DNA of 64,000 nucleotides from JAEWWD01 sp964440115 (GTDB lineage Bacteria; Bacillota; Clostridia; Christensenellales; CAG-138): contig CAYTPV010000010.1 of the NCBI GenBank assembly GCA_964440115.1, positions 92,476 to 156,475 of the forward strand, in the 5' to 3' direction. Below are positions 1 to 8,869 of the stretch, one piece after another. The position numbers and the translations under genes were made by a program. The notes beneath the pieces are model-generated. The model was not told the DNA's origin, made no database searches, and worked only from the letters and a program-made list of their open reading frames with translations. Numbering within the stretch: position 1 is the first letter of the stretch; the number at the start of each line of letters is the position of its first letter.

Positions 1-20
1 GCTAGTCGGCGCTGTTCTGA

Positions 21-980
21 CTACCGTTTTCCCTTGTCGTAAATTTCTCCGAGAGCTCTTGGCGCACGGTTATGCTTAGAAACAAACATCAAAAGAATAA
101 GCGTTACGATATACGGCAGGCTCATCATCAGGTCGGAATAAGCACTCGGTAACTCGAGCAGCAGGCTGATACCATATCCGCCTGAACGCGCAAATCCAAA
201 AAGCAGGCAAGCGCCCAATGTTGCAGGCATTCTCCAGTTGCCAAAAATCAGGGCAGCAATCGCAAGGTAGCCATAGCCCATATAAATGCTGGGCGAAAAG
301 CTGCCCGAAATGGAATACGCAAAACTAATTCCCGCAAGACCAGATAACGCACCTGATATCATTACCGCAATATAGCGTACCCTTGTTACATGAATACCCG
401 CTGCGTCGACAGCATGTGGGTTATCGCCACAAGCCCTCAGGTGCATGCCAAACGCCGTTCGGTACAGCAGATACCACGCAAAACCAGCCACAACGAGGAT
501 AATTATTTCAAACGGATAAATGTTGCGAAAAACCGCGCCAATCGCCGGAATATCCGAAAGACCCGGTATCGTAATCCTGCTGGATACGCCTAGAATCAAC
601 TTGTCGGACGGCGTGCTGAATATCTCTCTGTTGATATATTTCGTTAAGAAGGATGTAACGGACACTGCAAGTATATTGATTACAACACCACTGATAACCT
701 GGTGTGCCTTGAATCGAATACAAAGCTGTGCATGGATCAACGCAAATAACGCGCCGCCCAGCATTGAGAACACAATTGCTATATAAAACGGAAGCTGTGA
801 ACTTGCAGCGAAATTTCCGGCCAGCAAGACAGCCATAAGTGCTCCGGTGAATGCGCCGAACCCCTGCAGGCCCTCCAGCGCAAGGTTGGTAATTCCGCTG
901 CCCTCACAGTAGATACCGCCGATGGCCATGACAAACAGCGGTAGCGAAAACGACAAGCCGTCTATAATTATCGTATCCAT
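21..980 (-). CDS. BMP-family ABC importer, permease 2 (NupQ/YufQ-like)
   Basis: Inner-membrane permease of an ABC importer of the BMP/nucleoside (branched-chain permease) type; the family imports nucleosides and related purines or pyrimidines. The 319-residue protein is almost entirely hydrophobic segments, opens with the usual 'LPLFVMAIGGIYCEGSG' stretch and carries 'GCLG'-less but typical 'ITNLALEGLQ' and 'GNPHAVDAAGI'-like cytoplasmic loop signatures of this permease class (here 'CGDNPHAVDAAGI'). It starts two bases after the stop of the other permease, so it is the last gene of the minus-strand operon SBP-ATPase-permease-permease. The substrate cannot be read from sequence. Confidence 0.93.
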   Translation of the reverse strand: MDTIIIDGLSFSLPLFVMAIGGIYCEGSGITNLALEGLQGFGAFTGALMAVLLAGNFAASSQLPFYIAIVFSMLGGALFALIHAQLCIRFKAHQVISGVVINILAVSVTSFLTKYINREIFSTPSDKLILGVSSRITIPGLSDIPAIGAVFRNIYPFEIIILVVAGFAWYLLYRTAFGMHLRACGDNPHAVDAAGIHVTRVRYIAVMISGALSGLAGISFAYSISGSFSPSIYMGYGYLAIAALIFGNWRMPATLGACLLFGFARSGGYGISLLLELPSAYSDLMMSLPYIVTLILLMFVSKHNRAPRALGEIYDKGKR

Positions 981-982
981 TT

Positions 983-2131
983 TTAAACCGCCTTTCCGCT
1001 GGTTTGTCCGGCAAGCGAATCCTTTGCTTTCTTGACGCTGTATCGAATATATGCATTACAAGCGCTGTACAAGAGGATAAAGCTCGTAATGACTGATGCA
1101 ATCTCAGCCTCCGTTCCGGTCTTGGAGCTCATGTATGCACTTCCCTTACTGATAACCGTAATTAAGAATGAGGAAAATATAATGCCGATTGGATTAGAGT
1201 TGCCCAGTATGGAAACGGCAATGGCGTCAAAGCCCATACTGGGAAGAACCCTAGGCTGAATGGAGGCAAAATACCCAAGATAATTGGTTACACCTGCAAG
1301 ACCGGCCAACCCGCCGGAAATCACCATAGCCAACACCATGTTCCTCCCCACGTTGATGCCGGCATATTCCGCCGCAGTACGACTGGAGCCTACCGTTTTG
1401 AGTTCAAATCCCATAACGGTCTTCCCCAGAAGAAACCGTATAAAAAAGGCCGCCCCTATAGCAAGTATAATCCCTGTTGGTATATCCATCTTAAGATTGC
1501 CCACCACAACGTCCGTCAACGTAAGCCGCGAAGCGCTGCTGATGGCAACAGACTGCCTCGACACAGGGTCAATAAACTGCGTAATGATGAAAAAGCTGAC
1601 CACATATTGAATGATATAGTTGATCATAATGGAGGAAACGACTTCGTTGATATTAAAGCGATACTTCAAAAAACCGATCAGTCCACCCACAGCCGCGCCC
1701 GTAAGCAACCCGACGATTATAACGGCGGGCATGGCTAGCCCAGCATTGATGGAACTATATCCGACCAATACGGTGGCAACAAAACCAGAGGCAAGCATTT
1801 GCCCTGAAACGCCTATGTTAAATAATCCAGTCCGCAAGGCCACGGCTACGGATAAGGAAGCAAACAGCATAGGCGTCCATGCATTGAGCAAACTGAAAAA
1901 ATCCGTGAAAATGCCTTTGAACGCCGCATACGAAAGCTTGGGCGCTATACCTGAGCCCTGTAACAGGCTGTAATACGCAACAAACGGATTTTTGCCGAGC
2001 AGCAACAGGAGGATACAGCCGGTAAGAAGGCTCAGGCAAATGGCGAACAGGGGGATTGTATAAGCCTGCTTCTTTTCGTCGCCAAGCAGAGTGACGATGG
2101 TTTTCTTGCAAACGACAGCAAACCTTCTCAT
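983..2131 (-). CDS. BMP-family ABC importer, permease 1 (NupP/YufP-like)
   Basis: First membrane permease of importer A. 382 residues with a short charged N-terminus and then multiple hydrophobic helices; 'GLFNIGVSGQMLASG' and 'AAEYAGINVGRNM' are the family's conserved loop motifs. The start overlaps the ATPase stop by four bases (ATGA type), which implies translational coupling. Length is normal for the family. It pairs with the 21-980 permease to form the heterodimeric channel. Confidence 0.93.
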   Translation of the reverse strand: MRRFAVVCKKTIVTLLGDEKKQAYTIPLFAICLSLLTGCILLLLLGKNPFVAYYSLLQGSGIAPKLSYAAFKGIFTDFFSLLNAWTPMLFASLSVAVALRTGLFNIGVSGQMLASGFVATVLVGYSSINAGLAMPAVIIVGLLTGAAVGGLIGFLKYRFNINEVVSSIMINYIIQYVVSFFIITQFIDPVSRQSVAISSASRLTLTDVVVGNLKMDIPTGIILAIGAAFFIRFLLGKTVMGFELKTVGSSRTAAEYAGINVGRNMVLAMVISGGLAGLAGVTNYLGYFASIQPRVLPSMGFDAIAVSILGNSNPIGIIFSSFLITVISKGSAYMSSKTGTEAEIASVITSFILLYSACNAYIRYSVKKAKDSLAGQTSGKAV

Positions 2132-3660
2132 GCTTCCTTTACCCCCATCATGTATTTCCCCACTTCATGCATGCTTAATGAGGCTGCGTCCGCAATTTTA
2201 AGCAGTTCTCCGCCGTAAATAACGCCTATCGTGTCCGCCAGCTTCATGATTTCATCCAGTTCCAGTGAAATTAGCAGAATGGCTTTTCCCCTGTCCCGTT
2301 CAGCCAGTATTTGATTATGTATATTCTCTATAGCGCCAATATCCAGACCGCGGGTAGGCTGTACGAATATAATCAGCGAAGACTCCAATTCGATTTCTCT
2401 CGCGATGATTGCTTTTTGCTGATTACCGCCGCTCATGGAGCGAACAACGGTTCTCGCACCCTGCCCGCTTCGTATATCATATTGCTCGATCAGTTTCTCG
2501 CTGTATGTAAGGAATTCTTCATCCCGTAATATCCCTTTGTCGGCGTAGGGCTCCGAAAAGTAACTCTTCAGCAAAAGATTTTCCTTTAGGAAGAAATCCA
2601 ATACCAAGCCGTATTTATGACGGTCCTCCGGCACATAGGCAATCCCCTTTTGCACACGTTCCCGCACGCTGCTTTTAGTGACATCTTCACCATTGAGCAT
2701 TATACTGCCCTGGCTGGCCTGCGCCAGCCCTGCGATAGCATCAGCAAGCTCCACCTGCCCATTGCCTGAAACGCCCGCGACAGCAAAAATTTCTCCGCCC
2801 CGAATGGAAAAGGAGATTTTTGATACCGCGGAAAAACCGTCGCTGTTCAGTACGGAAAGATCCTTCACCTCAAGTATGGTATCGTGCAGTTGAAGCGGTT
2901 TTTTATCCGTTTCAAAGGAGACTTCGCGACCTACCATCAGATTGGCCATTGTTTGGGTGGACGTCGTTTTAACATCCAGTACGTCAACCAGTTTTCCCCG
3001 GCGCAGAATAGCGCAGCGGTCTGCTACCTGTTTGATTTCTTCCAGTTTGTGCGTTATCAGTATGATGGTTTTGCCGCTCTTCTGCAAACCCCGTATAATA
3101 TCCAGCAAAAACTCAATTTCCTGCGGCGTCAGCACCGCGGTTGGTTCGTCGAATATAAGTATTTCGGCCTCGCGATATAACATTTTAAGAATTTCTGTAC
3201 GTTGCTGTTCCGAAACGCTGATCTCTTCAATTTTTTTATAAGGGTCAACTTCAAGCCCGTATTTTTGCGATAGTTCTGCAATCGCAAGATGCGCGCTTTT
3301 CATATCCACATAGGGAAACATTCCTAGTAGTTTCTTTTTAGGCTCCATGCCCATTATGATATTTTCCGTAATAGAATAATTGGATACAAGCTTAAAGTGC
3401 TGGTGCACCATGCCGATATTGAGCTCGGTGGCATAACTGGGCGACGAGATTTTCTCTTTTCTGCCGCGAACGAATATTTCCCCCTCATCCGGCTCGTACA
3501 TGCCAAACAGCATGCTCATTATGGTTGATTTTCCTGCGCCGTTTTCGCCCAGCAGTGCAAAAATTTCCCCTTGTTTGATCTGCAGCGTTACATTATCGTT
3601 CGCTATAATCCCGGGGAAACGCTTGGTGATATTTCGCATTTCAACAATGTAGTCAACCAT
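2128..3660 (-). CDS. BMP-family ABC importer, ATP-binding protein (NupO/YufO-like)
   Basis: Cytoplasmic ATPase with two fused ABC domains (510 residues), as is normal for sugar/nucleoside importers. The N-terminal half has a Walker A 'GENGAGKST' at about residues 38-46, a signature-like 'SVSEQQR' and Walker B 'LIFDEPTAVL' near residue 165. The second half has a degenerate Walker A ('GVSGNGQVEL'), a full 'SGGNQQK' signature and 'FVQPTRGLD'. That asymmetry is typical of the family. The gene sits between the substrate-binding protein and the two permeases on one strand. Confidence 0.95.
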   Translation of the reverse strand: MVDYIVEMRNITKRFPGIIANDNVTLQIKQGEIFALLGENGAGKSTIMSMLFGMYEPDEGEIFVRGRKEKISSPSYATELNIGMVHQHFKLVSNYSITENIIMGMEPKKKLLGMFPYVDMKSAHLAIAELSQKYGLEVDPYKKIEEISVSEQQRTEILKMLYREAEILIFDEPTAVLTPQEIEFLLDIIRGLQKSGKTIILITHKLEEIKQVADRCAILRRGKLVDVLDVKTTSTQTMANLMVGREVSFETDKKPLQLHDTILEVKDLSVLNSDGFSAVSKISFSIRGGEIFAVAGVSGNGQVELADAIAGLAQASQGSIMLNGEDVTKSSVRERVQKGIAYVPEDRHKYGLVLDFFLKENLLLKSYFSEPYADKGILRDEEFLTYSEKLIEQYDIRSGQGARTVVRSMSGGNQQKAIIAREIELESSLIIFVQPTRGLDIGAIENIHNQILAERDRGKAILLISLELDEIMKLADTIGVIYGGELLKIADAASLSMHEVGKYMMGVKEA

Positions 3661-3700
3661 GGCTCAATCCTTTTCTAGCGTGTATTTAAGCAAGAATGGA

Positions 3701-3733
3701 CTGTCTCACGAAGCGCGGGGCTTCGTGAGACAG
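3701..3733. terminator. Strong hairpin between SBP and ATPase genes
   Basis: Perfect 14-bp inverted repeat (CTGTCTCACGAAGC and its complement) around a 5-nt loop in the 141-bp gap between the substrate-binding protein and ATPase genes. There is no T-run, so it is more likely a partial terminator or mRNA-stabilising structure that lets the binding protein be made in excess. That role is inferred from similar hairpins in other importer operons. Confidence 0.55.
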
Positions 3734-3801
3734 CGAAATGATCTAACTTTAATATCATCAAGGGAGCCTAAATTAGCTGCTCTCGATGATGTAAACGCTG
3801 A

Positions 3802-4923
3802 TTAGCTCAAGCCCGGAAAGTTATCCGGTGTAATTCCGTTGAAATTGGTCGGAAGCTCAATTTTGCCATCCTTGAGCAGCGCCATAGCGTCATTGAGCTT
3901 GGTGATGGTGTCTGCGGAAAGCTGTTGTCTGCCTTCGGCGCTGACAAATCCGGTGGAACCGGTGTCAGCCTTCAAAAGCGCATTGCCGCCCACGAATTTG
4001 CCTTCCGCAAACAGGCTAAGCTGCTTTTCCACATTGATATCCATAACCTTCAGGGCGGATGTCAGCACCACGTTCTTATCTCCGCTTACGCCATCGTCAT
4101 ACTGGTCGACATCGCAGCCTATTACCATCACGCCGGTTCCTTCCTTTGCAGCGGTAAACGCGCCGTTGCCAGAGCCGCCTGCGGCAACGAACAGGATATC
4201 GCAGCCTTCAGCGATCAGGGCGTTCGCAACGACTTTTCCGGTAGCCGGGTCAGCAAAGTTACCGACATAATTGCCGCCAACATTTGCGCCGGTCACATCG
4301 GTACCTGCATAAGAAGCAATCTCCACAGCCTGGACGCCGGTGTTGTACTTTTTGTTTGCATAGTTGACGCCCGCTTCAAAGCCATACTGATAATTTACGT
4401 TGGAGGGGTAAGCAATGCCGTTCATAACAGCTACTTTCTTAGTCTGGGATTGAAGCGCCGCTGCCATACCCGCAAAGAAGCCGCTTTCCTGCTCTGCAAA
4501 TTGCATTGCGTAGATGTTATCAGCAGTTACCTCGGTGCCGCTTGCATCGGTCGGATATGCATCCACCAGTATGAAGCGCTTCTCAGGGTTTTCCTTCGCA
4601 AGTGTCCCAATCCCCGCAAACTGGAAGCCGCAGCACACGATGATATCGTAATCGGCTACAATATCCGCTACCGTCTGAAGGACCCGCGCCACGTCACCGG
4701 TTTCCTCCCTGACTGCGTTAACAGTCGCATTGGGATTTTTTTTGATATAATTCAGGATGCCGTTGTAAATGTTCTGGTTGAAGTTTTTGTCGTCCACGCC
4801 GGAGGGACTGGTGACGATGGCGATCTTAATGCCTTTGGCCGAAGATTTTGGAGCGCTGCTGCATCCGCTGAAAGCCATTACCGTAAAGATCACAACCAAG
4901 AAAATACTGAGAATTCGTTTCAT
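3802..4923 (-). CDS. BMP-family substrate-binding lipoprotein
   Basis: Extracytoplasmic binding protein of importer A (373 residues). It has a Sec/SPII signal peptide with lipobox 'AFSGC' around residue 20, so it should be a membrane-anchored lipoprotein. The body has the BMP/PnrA fold markers: 'IVTSPSGVDDKNFNQNIYNG' at the start, 'IIVCCGFQFAG', 'AEQESGFFAGMAA' and 'GCDILFVAAGGSGNGAF'. Proteins of this family bind nucleosides or purine-like ligands. It is the first recognisable importer gene of the operon; its ATG overlaps the stop codon of a small upstream ORF. Confidence 0.94.
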   Translation of the reverse strand: MKRILSIFLVVIFTVMAFSGCSSAPKSSAKGIKIAIVTSPSGVDDKNFNQNIYNGILNYIKKNPNATVNAVREETGDVARVLQTVADIVADYDIIVCCGFQFAGIGTLAKENPEKRFILVDAYPTDASGTEVTADNIYAMQFAEQESGFFAGMAAALQSQTKKVAVMNGIAYPSNVNYQYGFEAGVNYANKKYNTGVQAVEIASYAGTDVTGANVGGNYVGNFADPATGKVVANALIAEGCDILFVAAGGSGNGAFTAAKEGTGVMVIGCDVDQYDDGVSGDKNVVLTSALKVMDINVEKQLSLFAEGKFVGGNALLKADTGSTGFVSAEGRQQLSADTITKLNDAMALLKDGKIELPTNFNGITPDNFPGLS

Positions 4924-5150
4924 ACACTGTTCTTTCCTTTCTCGCTAAAGATTTCTTCGGGGGTATCGGAATAGGGAGCCTTACAGATCCCATATTCTGC
5001 GGTGCGGGAATTTATCAGATTGACCTGGCATACAGTCCTTATTTCGATCGGTGTTCTATGCCTAGGGAATGAACGTTCGCATTTTTTGCATATTCCGCAC
5101 TCAAATAAACGCGGCCATGCGTTCTGTAAAGGGCTTTCTTCCTCTCGCAA
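4920..5150 (-). CDS. Small cysteine-rich ORF coupled to the BMP binding protein; 5' end unclear
   Basis: I do not recognise this 76-residue product. It has 'CGICKKC', a zinc-ribbon-like knuckle, and ends with its TGA inside the ATG of the binding-protein gene (ATGA overlap), so it is placed like the first gene of the operon. The same frame stays open upstream to 5213 and there encodes another Cys pair ('SCGCKK'), but I find no start codon with a ribosome site in that stretch. An ATG in another frame lies about 30 bases farther upstream. Either the gene carries a frameshift near 5214 or the real start is the weak TTG at 5150. The function is unknown; metal-binding and regulatory roles are only guesses. 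Confidence 0.4.
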   Translation of the reverse strand: MREEESPLQNAWPRLFECGICKKCERSFPRHRTPIEIRTVCQVNLINSRTAEYGICKAPYSDTPEEIFSEKGKNSV

Positions 5151-5374
5151 TTTTACCAGATTACGCCGATGGCTTCTACCGAAACCTTCAGCTACTTTCT
5201 TGCAGCCGCAACTTCAATATGTACTTAATCATTTTGGGCCATGATGGGATTTCGCTTTTTTAATTGTAATATTATTGTATCATACTAAATGCATCTAGGA
5301 AATGATGCACTGGCAACGAATTCAAAATATATCCAGCCGCCCATTCCGAAAGGATATTCAAATTACGAACGCCA

Positions 5375-5917
5375 TTAATAATATTTCGGTTCCCTCGTAA
5401 GGGCCTTCAGCAGTTCGGGATCAACAACATCAGGGTACCCATCAAAAAGAGGGTCCTCGTATCCGTCAACATAGTCCGAAGCGGTATATCCCGGAGCCAT
5501 AGTGCATCCCATCAGTGCAAATTTGCCTCCTGCAATCAGTCTCGAGCCCTGCCATGTCCCCTTTGGGACAACTGTCTGAACATCCATACCGTTCAAAACA
5601 TCCTGACCTAGGTGAATTATCCTCGAAGTTTTGTCGGGCAGAAGCTGAAGCATCTCTACCGGATCACCCAAATAGAAATGATACACCTCATCTGTCGGAA
5701 GTCTGTGCATTCTGGAAAAAGTGTTTTCAGTCATTATATAGATAATAACCGTTCCATATGGCTTATCGCCGTCGCTGTTCCTATACCTTTCAGGGAGAGA
5801 GGAAAGCGGATATTTTTCCTCGCAGATGTAGACCTGAGAAAAAAGGCCTCCTTCACCCACCAGAGGCTGCATGTTGTAGCGATTTTTAAGCTTTTCGATC
5901 ATGAATTCCGCATCCAT
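5375..5917 (-). CDS. Cupin protein, DUF985 family
   Basis: Small cupin of the DUF985 (Cupin_5) family, about 180 residues, of unknown substrate. Family marks are 'TVIIYIMTENTFSRMHRLPTDEVYHFYLGDP'-type sheet residues, split as 'SRMHRLPTDEVYHFYLG', followed by 'VVPKGTWQGSRL' and 'LMGCTMAPGY'. The ATG at 5917 has a GAGG ribosome site; a GTG at 5932 is the alternative. It lies just downstream of the Gfo/Idh/MocA gene on the same strand, so the two are probably co-transcribed and may act on the same sugar-like compound. Confidence 0.88.
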   Translation of the reverse strand: MDAEFMIEKLKNRYNMQPLVGEGGLFSQVYICEEKYPLSSLPERYRNSDGDKPYGTVIIYIMTENTFSRMHRLPTDEVYHFYLGDPVEMLQLLPDKTSRIIHLGQDVLNGMDVQTVVPKGTWQGSRLIAGGKFALMGCTMAPGYTASDYVDGYEDPLFDGYPDVVDPELLKALTREPKYY

Positions 5918-5938
5918 ATTTTCATACCTCACTCTGTT

Positions 5939-7015
5939 TTATTTCTCTAGCTCGACCCATTTCGAATCCGAGTTAGCACTTAGATAAACCGCGTTGCAAA
6001 TGAGTACGTTCCTGGCAGCGTCGCCGAATGATGGGAACATCTGATCGACAGGTGAATTTGCTTCAATTGATTGATATACGGCCTCAAACATTCTTTTGAA
6101 TGTATCTGCAAAGCCGTTTTCAAAAGCAAACAGTTCTTCATATGCGTGACCGTCTTTTTCGGCAACATTTACCCTGTTGCTTTCCTCGGCATTCCACCAC
6201 AGGCTTTTATTGTATCCGGTGATTTCTATTGAGAGTCTGTTTTTGCGGCCATGGGACACTTCCGACAAAAGCACATTCCCGATCACTCCGTCCTCGAACC
6301 TGAGAGTTACAACCGCCGCATCCTCGGTGTCGACACTTAATAGCGCACTGTTTTCGCTCGGCTTGTCCCTATACATAACATTATTGTCGATAAATCGTTC
6401 CGGATTAAACTTTCCGAAAGCTGAGGATACCGCTGTGATTTTTTTGCCGCTTAAATACTCAGCCAAATCAAACCAGTGTGAACCGATTTCTGTTACGGCC
6501 CTCATATTACCGGAAAGCTCTGTGTTATATCTCCAGCCCATCGGAGTCGGAAGCGTATGAAATTCCTGAAGATAGCTCCCATGTATCAGGTAAATCGGAC
6601 CGAAGTCTCCGGTTGCTACCAATTTTTTAGCATACTGGTTAGCCGCGTGGTATCTGACATTAAAGTTAACAGCACAGATTACACCGCTATTTTTTGCTTC
6701 TGCAGCGAGGATAAGCGCTTGTTCCGGATTCAGGCACAAGGGCTTCTCGCAAATAATGTTCTTTTTCTTCTTTATCAGCTGCATAAGCGTATCGAAATGA
6801 AAAGCTGGGGGAGTACACACGTGTACACAGTCAATATCATCTGAAAGCAGCATGTTAAAATCGTCTCCGTATCCAGGTATGCCCCATTTAGCTGCAAACG
6901 CTTTGGCTGTGTTATATTTGTGGTCAACAGCGCACTTCACTTTTATGTCCAATGTCCGCAAAGCCTGCACATGTATGGGTGCAATAAATCCCGTTCCAAG
7001 TATAGCTGCCTGCAT
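5939..7015 (-). CDS. Gfo/Idh/MocA family oxidoreductase
   Basis: NAD(P)-dependent sugar or inositol dehydrogenase-type protein, 358 residues. The N-terminal Rossmann domain begins 'AILGTGFIAPIHVQAL' and the family's 'ICEKPLCLN' (EKP motif) is at about residues 93-101. A 'HWFDLAEYL' histidine motif lies in the C-terminal domain (around residue 180). The substrate is not predictable. A GGGGGAACC ribosome site precedes the ATG. A palindrome about 100 bases upstream may be its operator. Confidence 0.93.
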   Translation of the reverse strand: MQAAILGTGFIAPIHVQALRTLDIKVKCAVDHKYNTAKAFAAKWGIPGYGDDFNMLLSDDIDCVHVCTPPAFHFDTLMQLIKKKKNIICEKPLCLNPEQALILAAEAKNSGVICAVNFNVRYHAANQYAKKLVATGDFGPIYLIHGSYLQEFHTLPTPMGWRYNTELSGNMRAVTEIGSHWFDLAEYLSGKKITAVSSAFGKFNPERFIDNNVMYRDKPSENSALLSVDTEDAAVVTLRFEDGVIGNVLLSEVSHGRKNRLSIEITGYNKSLWWNAEESNRVNVAEKDGHAYEELFAFENGFADTFKRMFEAVYQSIEANSPVDQMFPSFGDAARNVLICNAVYLSANSDSKWVELEK

Positions 7016-7109
7016 ATAACTGGTTCCCCCTTTTCGTATTGCTCAATCGTACAGAAAAGTAATCCGCTATGTCCTTTTCCAAGTCGAAATATGAAAATCA
7101 GCACTATGT

Positions 7110-7126
7110 ACGAGAAGATATCTCGT
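7110..7126. promoter_or_regulatory. Palindrome upstream of the Gfo/Idh/MocA gene
   Basis: Inverted repeat ACGAGA-n5-TCTCGT about 95 bp upstream of the oxidoreductase ATG, in AT-rich DNA. Its size and position suit a transcription-factor operator. No regulator gene is adjacent. Confidence 0.35.
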
Positions 7127-7231
7127 TCATATACTTTATTCTAACATACTGTCTCGGTACAGGAATACTACGGCGATAGCATCACATTGCTATACAGGGT
7201 GCACACTAAGAAAAATATGGACGAACCCAAT

Positions 7232-7249
7232 AGTGTTCCTTCTCCGCCA
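7232..7249. repeat. 18-bp dispersed repeat, copy 1
   Basis: AGTGTTCCTTCTCCGCCA occurs here and exactly at 53,097-53,114. The eight bases before it also match with two differences, and both copies are followed directly by a hairpin. The end resembles a tRNA-Ser 3' terminus, but no tRNA body precedes it. Confidence 0.6.
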
Positions 7250-7250
7250 C

Positions 7251-7289
7251 AAAAGCACTCAAGCATTGATACAATGTTTGAGTGCTTTT
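7251..7289. terminator. Rho-independent terminator-like hairpin
   Basis: An 18-bp arm beginning AAAAGCACTCAAGCATTG pairs with its near-perfect complement (one mismatch) across a 3-nt loop. A-rich and T-rich ends make it usable on both strands. Confidence 0.65.
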
Positions 7290-7538
7290 AGCTTGCCCGA
7301 GATACTTAATATAAGGGGTTTCACGTTGTTTTAGGTTTAAAGAAACAACCGTTAAGAAGGTTTTCCAAGGCGGCTGCTGGCAGCCGCCGCGGTCGACGTG
7401 CAGGCGCTGATCACCGGCGCTGGCGAGGACTGGATCGGGAAGATAAAGGTGGCTGCGTAATCTGGCCACCGAAAGAATAGCCCCGTTACTTTAAATGGTA
7501 GCGGGGCAAAATAGAACTTATGTATGAAATCTATTTAA

Positions 7539-8648
7539 TCATGCACTTCCCCTAGCCAAGTCTTCGCTTACGGCTTGCGCATATTCGGTTTTGATACAAT
7601 CGCACACTTCTTCCAAAGGCTCTATTCTGGTTGCTCTATAGGCATTTACGCCCGCAAATGCAAAGCCGTTTTCGAGAACCCCCTTTTTTGCATTGACAAG
7701 CGCCCTTGCAATACAATAAGGACTGTCTTTATAGTTACAGGTCACAATACAATGGTATGGGCAACCAAAAGGCGTTTTATGACCCTCGTTTACTTCAAGT
7801 ATAAACTCATTGATAATAGCTCTCCCTGGCATGCCGACCGGGCTTTGTATAATGCCGATATCTTCTTTCTGGGCATGAATGTAGGTATTCTTAAATGCAA
7901 CAGAGGCATCGCATTCATTGGTGGTAACAAACCTGGTTGCCATTTGCACCCCAGACGCGCCTAACTTCAAGGCTTGATAAATGTCTTCGCCGGAATATAT
8001 ACCGCCCCCTGCGATTACAGGAATTGGTCTGTTGAATTCTTGCTCAAACGGTTTAACAGCGTTGAGAACATCCACGACGATTTTCTCCAGTGCGTACTCC
8101 GGGTCATCAAGCTGCTCTGGTTTAAAACCAAGGTGCCCACCAGCCTTAGGACCTTCGACCACAAAAGCATCGGGTATATAGTTGTATTTAGAATACCATC
8201 TTTTTATAATGAGCTTTGCTGCTTTTGCAGAAGATATGATGGGGATAAGCTTGGTTTTGGAGGATTTATCAACTAGCCCGGGGAGGTCAAGTGGCAGCCC
8301 CGCTCCCGAAAAGATTGCGTCTACACCCTCCTCTATTGATGTTTTCACAAGATCCACAAAGTTTGACAATGCCACCATAATGTTGACGCCAATAATTCCG
8401 GAAGTAAGAGCGCGCGCTTTCCTAATTTCTTCACGAAGGGCTCTGATATTTGCATCAAAATAATTTGTCGCACCATCGTGTTCAAGCATTCCAATTCCGG
8501 CGGTAGCAATCACACCGATGCCGCCTTGGTTGGCAACAGCTGCAGCTAGACCGGATAGGGAAATGCCAACACCCATACCACCTTGAATAATTGGAAGTTT
8601 TGCTGTGAGATCCCCGATTTTCAATTGGACCATCTCGTATACATTCAT
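7539..8648 (-). CDS. NAD(P)H-dependent flavin oxidoreductase / nitronate monooxygenase family
   Basis: FMN-binding TIM-barrel enzyme of the 2-nitropropane-dioxygenase/FabK superfamily, 369 residues. It begins 'LPIIQGGMGVGISLSGLAAAVANQGG', the family's signature (quoted here only in part as 'IIQGGMGVGISLSGLAAAV'). It also has 'VVEGPKAGGHLG' at about residue 160 and the phosphate-binding 'VIAGGGIYSGEDI' near residue 215. C-terminal cysteines ('GCPYHCIVTC') are typical of clostridial members. The start is set by AAGGAG seven bases before the ATG. It could be a nitronate monooxygenase or an enoyl-ACP-reductase-like enzyme; sequence alone does not decide. Confidence 0.88.
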   Translation of the reverse strand: MNVYEMVQLKIGDLTAKLPIIQGGMGVGISLSGLAAAVANQGGIGVIATAGIGMLEHDGATNYFDANIRALREEIRKARALTSGIIGVNIMVALSNFVDLVKTSIEEGVDAIFSGAGLPLDLPGLVDKSSKTKLIPIISSAKAAKLIIKRWYSKYNYIPDAFVVEGPKAGGHLGFKPEQLDDPEYALEKIVVDVLNAVKPFEQEFNRPIPVIAGGGIYSGEDIYQALKLGASGVQMATRFVTTNECDASVAFKNTYIHAQKEDIGIIQSPVGMPGRAIINEFILEVNEGHKTPFGCPYHCIVTCNYKDSPYCIARALVNAKKGVLENGFAFAGVNAYRATRIEPLEEVCDCIKTEYAQAVSEDLARGSA

Positions 8649-8869
8649 TTACAATCTCCTTGCTTTCGAACATAATTCATTATAGCACGCACCGTTCTGC
8701 TAAAACGTATAACATGTCCCATTATTTCTTGGGAATATAACCATCCCTGGACGTTCCTAATTAAAAATCCAAAGCTCCTACCGCGATGGTTGCGTTAGAG
8801 CAACGGGCACTTCACCCAGATCGCGAACTCGTCCGTTATTGATCGTTGAAGCCTGTAATATTGAGTATC

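Larger units (their letters stand above)
7016..7538. other. Intergenic region with repeat, hairpin and a coding relic
   Basis: No intact gene is convincing here. The region holds an operator-like palindrome (7110-7126), an 18-bp repeat shared with position 53,097, a strong terminator hairpin (7251-7289) and a GC-rich stretch at about 7361-7460. On the plus strand that stretch reads as the tail of a protein ending '...LITGAGEDWIGKIKVAA' then stop. It looks like a relic of a lost gene; I cannot name it. Confidence 0.45.

Noticed and set aside
3925..4974. 349-codon plus-strand ORF opposite the BMP binding-protein gene
   Set aside because: Antisense shadow of a strongly supported lipoprotein gene; composition is unlike a protein family and no ribosome site.
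4924..5374. Purine riboswitch before importer A
   Set aside because: The conserved purine-aptamer loop sequences were not found on the minus strand.
7232..7249. tRNA-Ser gene suggested by the TCTCCGCCA end
   Set aside because: No acceptor, D, anticodon or T-arm sequence precedes it, here or at 53,097.
7206..7469. 87-codon minus-strand ORF
   Set aside because: Crosses the repeat and the terminator hairpin and changes composition midway; no family resemblance.
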